NCBI GenBank assembly: GCA_015493185.1
Contig: WGDQ01000767.1
Location: 1-7,544, forward strand
DNA length: 7,544 nt
Origin: Planctomycetaceae bacterium
GTDB lineage: Bacteria; Planctomycetota; Planctomycetia; Pirellulales; JAEUIK01
Reading direction: 5' to 3'
The translations under genes and the position numbers were made by a program. The notes under the pieces were generated by a model. That model searched no databases, was not told where the DNA came from, and worked only from the letters and a program-made list of their open reading frames with translations. Positions 6,431 through 7,544 of this stretch are shown here, in pieces. The first letter of the stretch is position 1. Each line of letters opens with the position of its first letter.

Positions 6431-7543
6431 CTATTTCGCCTTCTGTTTGCCTGCAAGCTGAGCGAATGCCTGATAAATGATCTCGTCTTGTTCTTCAAAA
6501 ACCGTACGCAAGTCGAGCAACAAACGGTCTTGTTGCACGCGGCCCACGATTGCAGGATGCCCCGTGCGCAGCCGGTGACCGAGCTGTTCGAGACTCACGC
6601 CTCGGGGCGCGACGGCCACGCACCATGTGGGCAGCTCTTCGGTGGGCACCGAGCCGCCGCCGAGATAGGCCACCGACTCGACGGCTTCGGCACGGTCGAC
6701 AATCTCGATGGCGCCCAGGCGCTGGGCCAAGCGCTCCGCCCGGTCTCGAAGCGACTCGATGCTAGTCGAGAGCAGCGACAACAGCGGAATTTCGCGACAG
6801 GCCCGGTCGGGATTACGATACGCTTCGAGCGTTGCGTCCAGCGCGGCCAGGGTGAGCTTGTCGACTCGCAGTGCGCGCATCAGCGGATGCCTGGCTACCG
6901 GCTCGAGCCAATGTCGTCGTCCCACGATCACGCCGCACTGTGGTCCGCCCAGCAGCTTGTCGCCACTGAACAGCACGACGTCTGCCCCTTGTCGGATGCT
7001 TGTTGCGGCCTGCGGCTCGTGCGGAAAACCGAATGTGCCGAAGTCGATCAGCGCGCCCGAGCCGATATCGTGAATCAACGGCAAGTCGAACTGCCGGGCC
7101 AGGCGGGCCAGGTCCGGCAGGGATGGCGTGGCCGTGAATCCCACGATCTTGTAATTGCTGGTATGCACCTGCATCAGGGCCGCCGTATGGTCGCCGATCG
7201 CTTGGCGATAGTCGTCGATTCGCGTTTTGTTCGTTGTTCCGACCTCTCGCAGCAGAACGCCGCCGGCCGCCATCACGTCGGGCAGTCGAAAGCTGCCGCC
7301 GATCTCGATCAGCTCCCCTCGCGATACGATCACTTCTCGACCGGATGCCAGCGCAGCCAGCACAAGCAGCGTCGCGCCGGCGTTGTTGTTCACCACAATG
7401 GCGGCCTCGGCACCGCAAAGCCGACACAAGGCGGGCGCCACCGTATCCAGTCGGCTACCTCGTCGGCCGCTTGGCAAATCAAGTTCGACATTGGCATAGC
7501 CGCGAGCCACTTGCCCGATTGCTTCGATGGCCGGCGCCGACAG
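6431..7543 (-). CDS. selA: L-seryl-tRNA(Sec) selenium transferase (SelA), 5'-partial
   Basis: A cytoplasmic PLP enzyme that converts Ser-tRNA(Sec) to Sec-tRNA(Sec) using selenophosphate. The frame is open to the right edge and codons from 7543 leftward (LSAPAIEAIGQ) match the SelA stretch before VARGYANVELDL. The GTG at 7510 is therefore internal and about the first hundred residues are missing, including the N-terminal tRNA-binding domain. Numbering visible residues from 7543, the PLP lysine is K196 in FSGDKLLGGPQCG (codon 6956-6958). R223 and R226 lie 27 and 30 residues later, the same spacing as the selenium-donor arginines recalled for Aquifex SelA (312 and 315 against lysine 285). SGRRGSR (25-31) carries the conserved arginine cluster near the cofactor. 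The end, VGRVQQDRLLLDLRTV, is canonical. The TAG stop faces the ABC ATPase across a 302-base gap. selB and selC are not in the window, so selB may lie upstream of selA or elsewhere. Confidence 0.96.
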   Translation of the reverse strand: MSAPAIEAIGQVARGYANVELDLPSGRRGSRLDTVAPALCRLCGAEAAIVVNNNAGATLLVLAALASGREVIVSRGELIEIGGSFRLPDVMAAGGVLLREVGTTNKTRIDDYRQAIGDHTAALMQVHTSNYKIVGFTATPSLPDLARLARQFDLPLIHDIGSGALIDFGTFGFPHEPQAATSIRQGADVVLFSGDKLLGGPQCGVIVGRRHWLEPVARHPLMRALRVDKLTLAALDATLEAYRNPDRACREIPLLSLLSTSIESLRDRAERLAQRLGAIEIVDRAEAVESVAYLGGGSVPTEELPTWCVAVAPRGVSLEQLGHRLRTGHPAIVGRVQQDRLLLDLRTVFEEQDEIIYQAFAQLAGKQKAK

Positions 7544-7544
7544 G

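Noticed and set aside
7227..7499. Plus-strand open frames opposite selA (also 6550-6765 and 6708-7073)
   Set aside because: They lie antisense to well-conserved SelA sequence and encode Ser/Arg/Pro-rich low-complexity products without any family match.
1..7544. CRISPR array, insertion sequence, phage or att-type repeats
   Set aside because: No regularly spaced repeats, terminal inverted repeats, transposase or integrase motifs were seen on either strand.

Overview
The window is a GC-rich bacterial segment. It holds one tightly packed plus-strand gene cluster (2-6128), a convergent intergenic gap of about 300 bases, and the 3' part of a minus-strand gene (6431 to the right edge). The large secreted or membrane proteins of unclear function, the TPR-metallopeptidase architecture, the compact ABC ATPase with its 'GYMPD' Q-loop region and the presence of selA all suggest a planctomycete, perhaps of the Pirellulales. 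That assignment is inference from protein style; there is no rRNA or other marker here to prove it.

Plus strand, left to right. (1) The 3' part of a TPR protein with a central HExxH zinc-peptidase domain, open at the left edge. (2) A small MazG-like nucleotide pyrophosphohydrolase with a C-terminal four-cysteine knuckle, whose GTG start overlaps the previous stop by 4 bases. (3) A large three-segment membrane protein with two big predicted extracytoplasmic regions. Its ATG overlaps the MazG stop by 4 bases and has a clear GGAG ribosome-binding site. (4) An ABC-2/CcmA-type ATP-binding protein beginning about 30-40 bases after the membrane protein. The overlaps imply one transcript with translational coupling. 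No ABC-2 permease is visible, so either the large membrane protein is the ATPase's partner or a permease lies upstream of the window.

The gap 6129-6430 lies between two converging genes. It has no supportable gene and no clear intrinsic terminator, but it contains several short perfect dyads, including two 10-base palindromes, and one imperfect direct repeat.

Minus strand: the C-terminal roughly three quarters of SelA, the PLP enzyme that converts seryl-tRNA(Sec) to selenocysteinyl-tRNA(Sec). The catalytic lysine and the two downstream arginines expected for selenium-donor binding are present. This implies that the host encodes selenoproteins, although neither selB nor selC is in the window.

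The most interesting item is the coupled cluster of metallopeptidase, MazG, membrane protein and ABC ATPase. I see no mobile element, CRISPR array, rRNA or tRNA.
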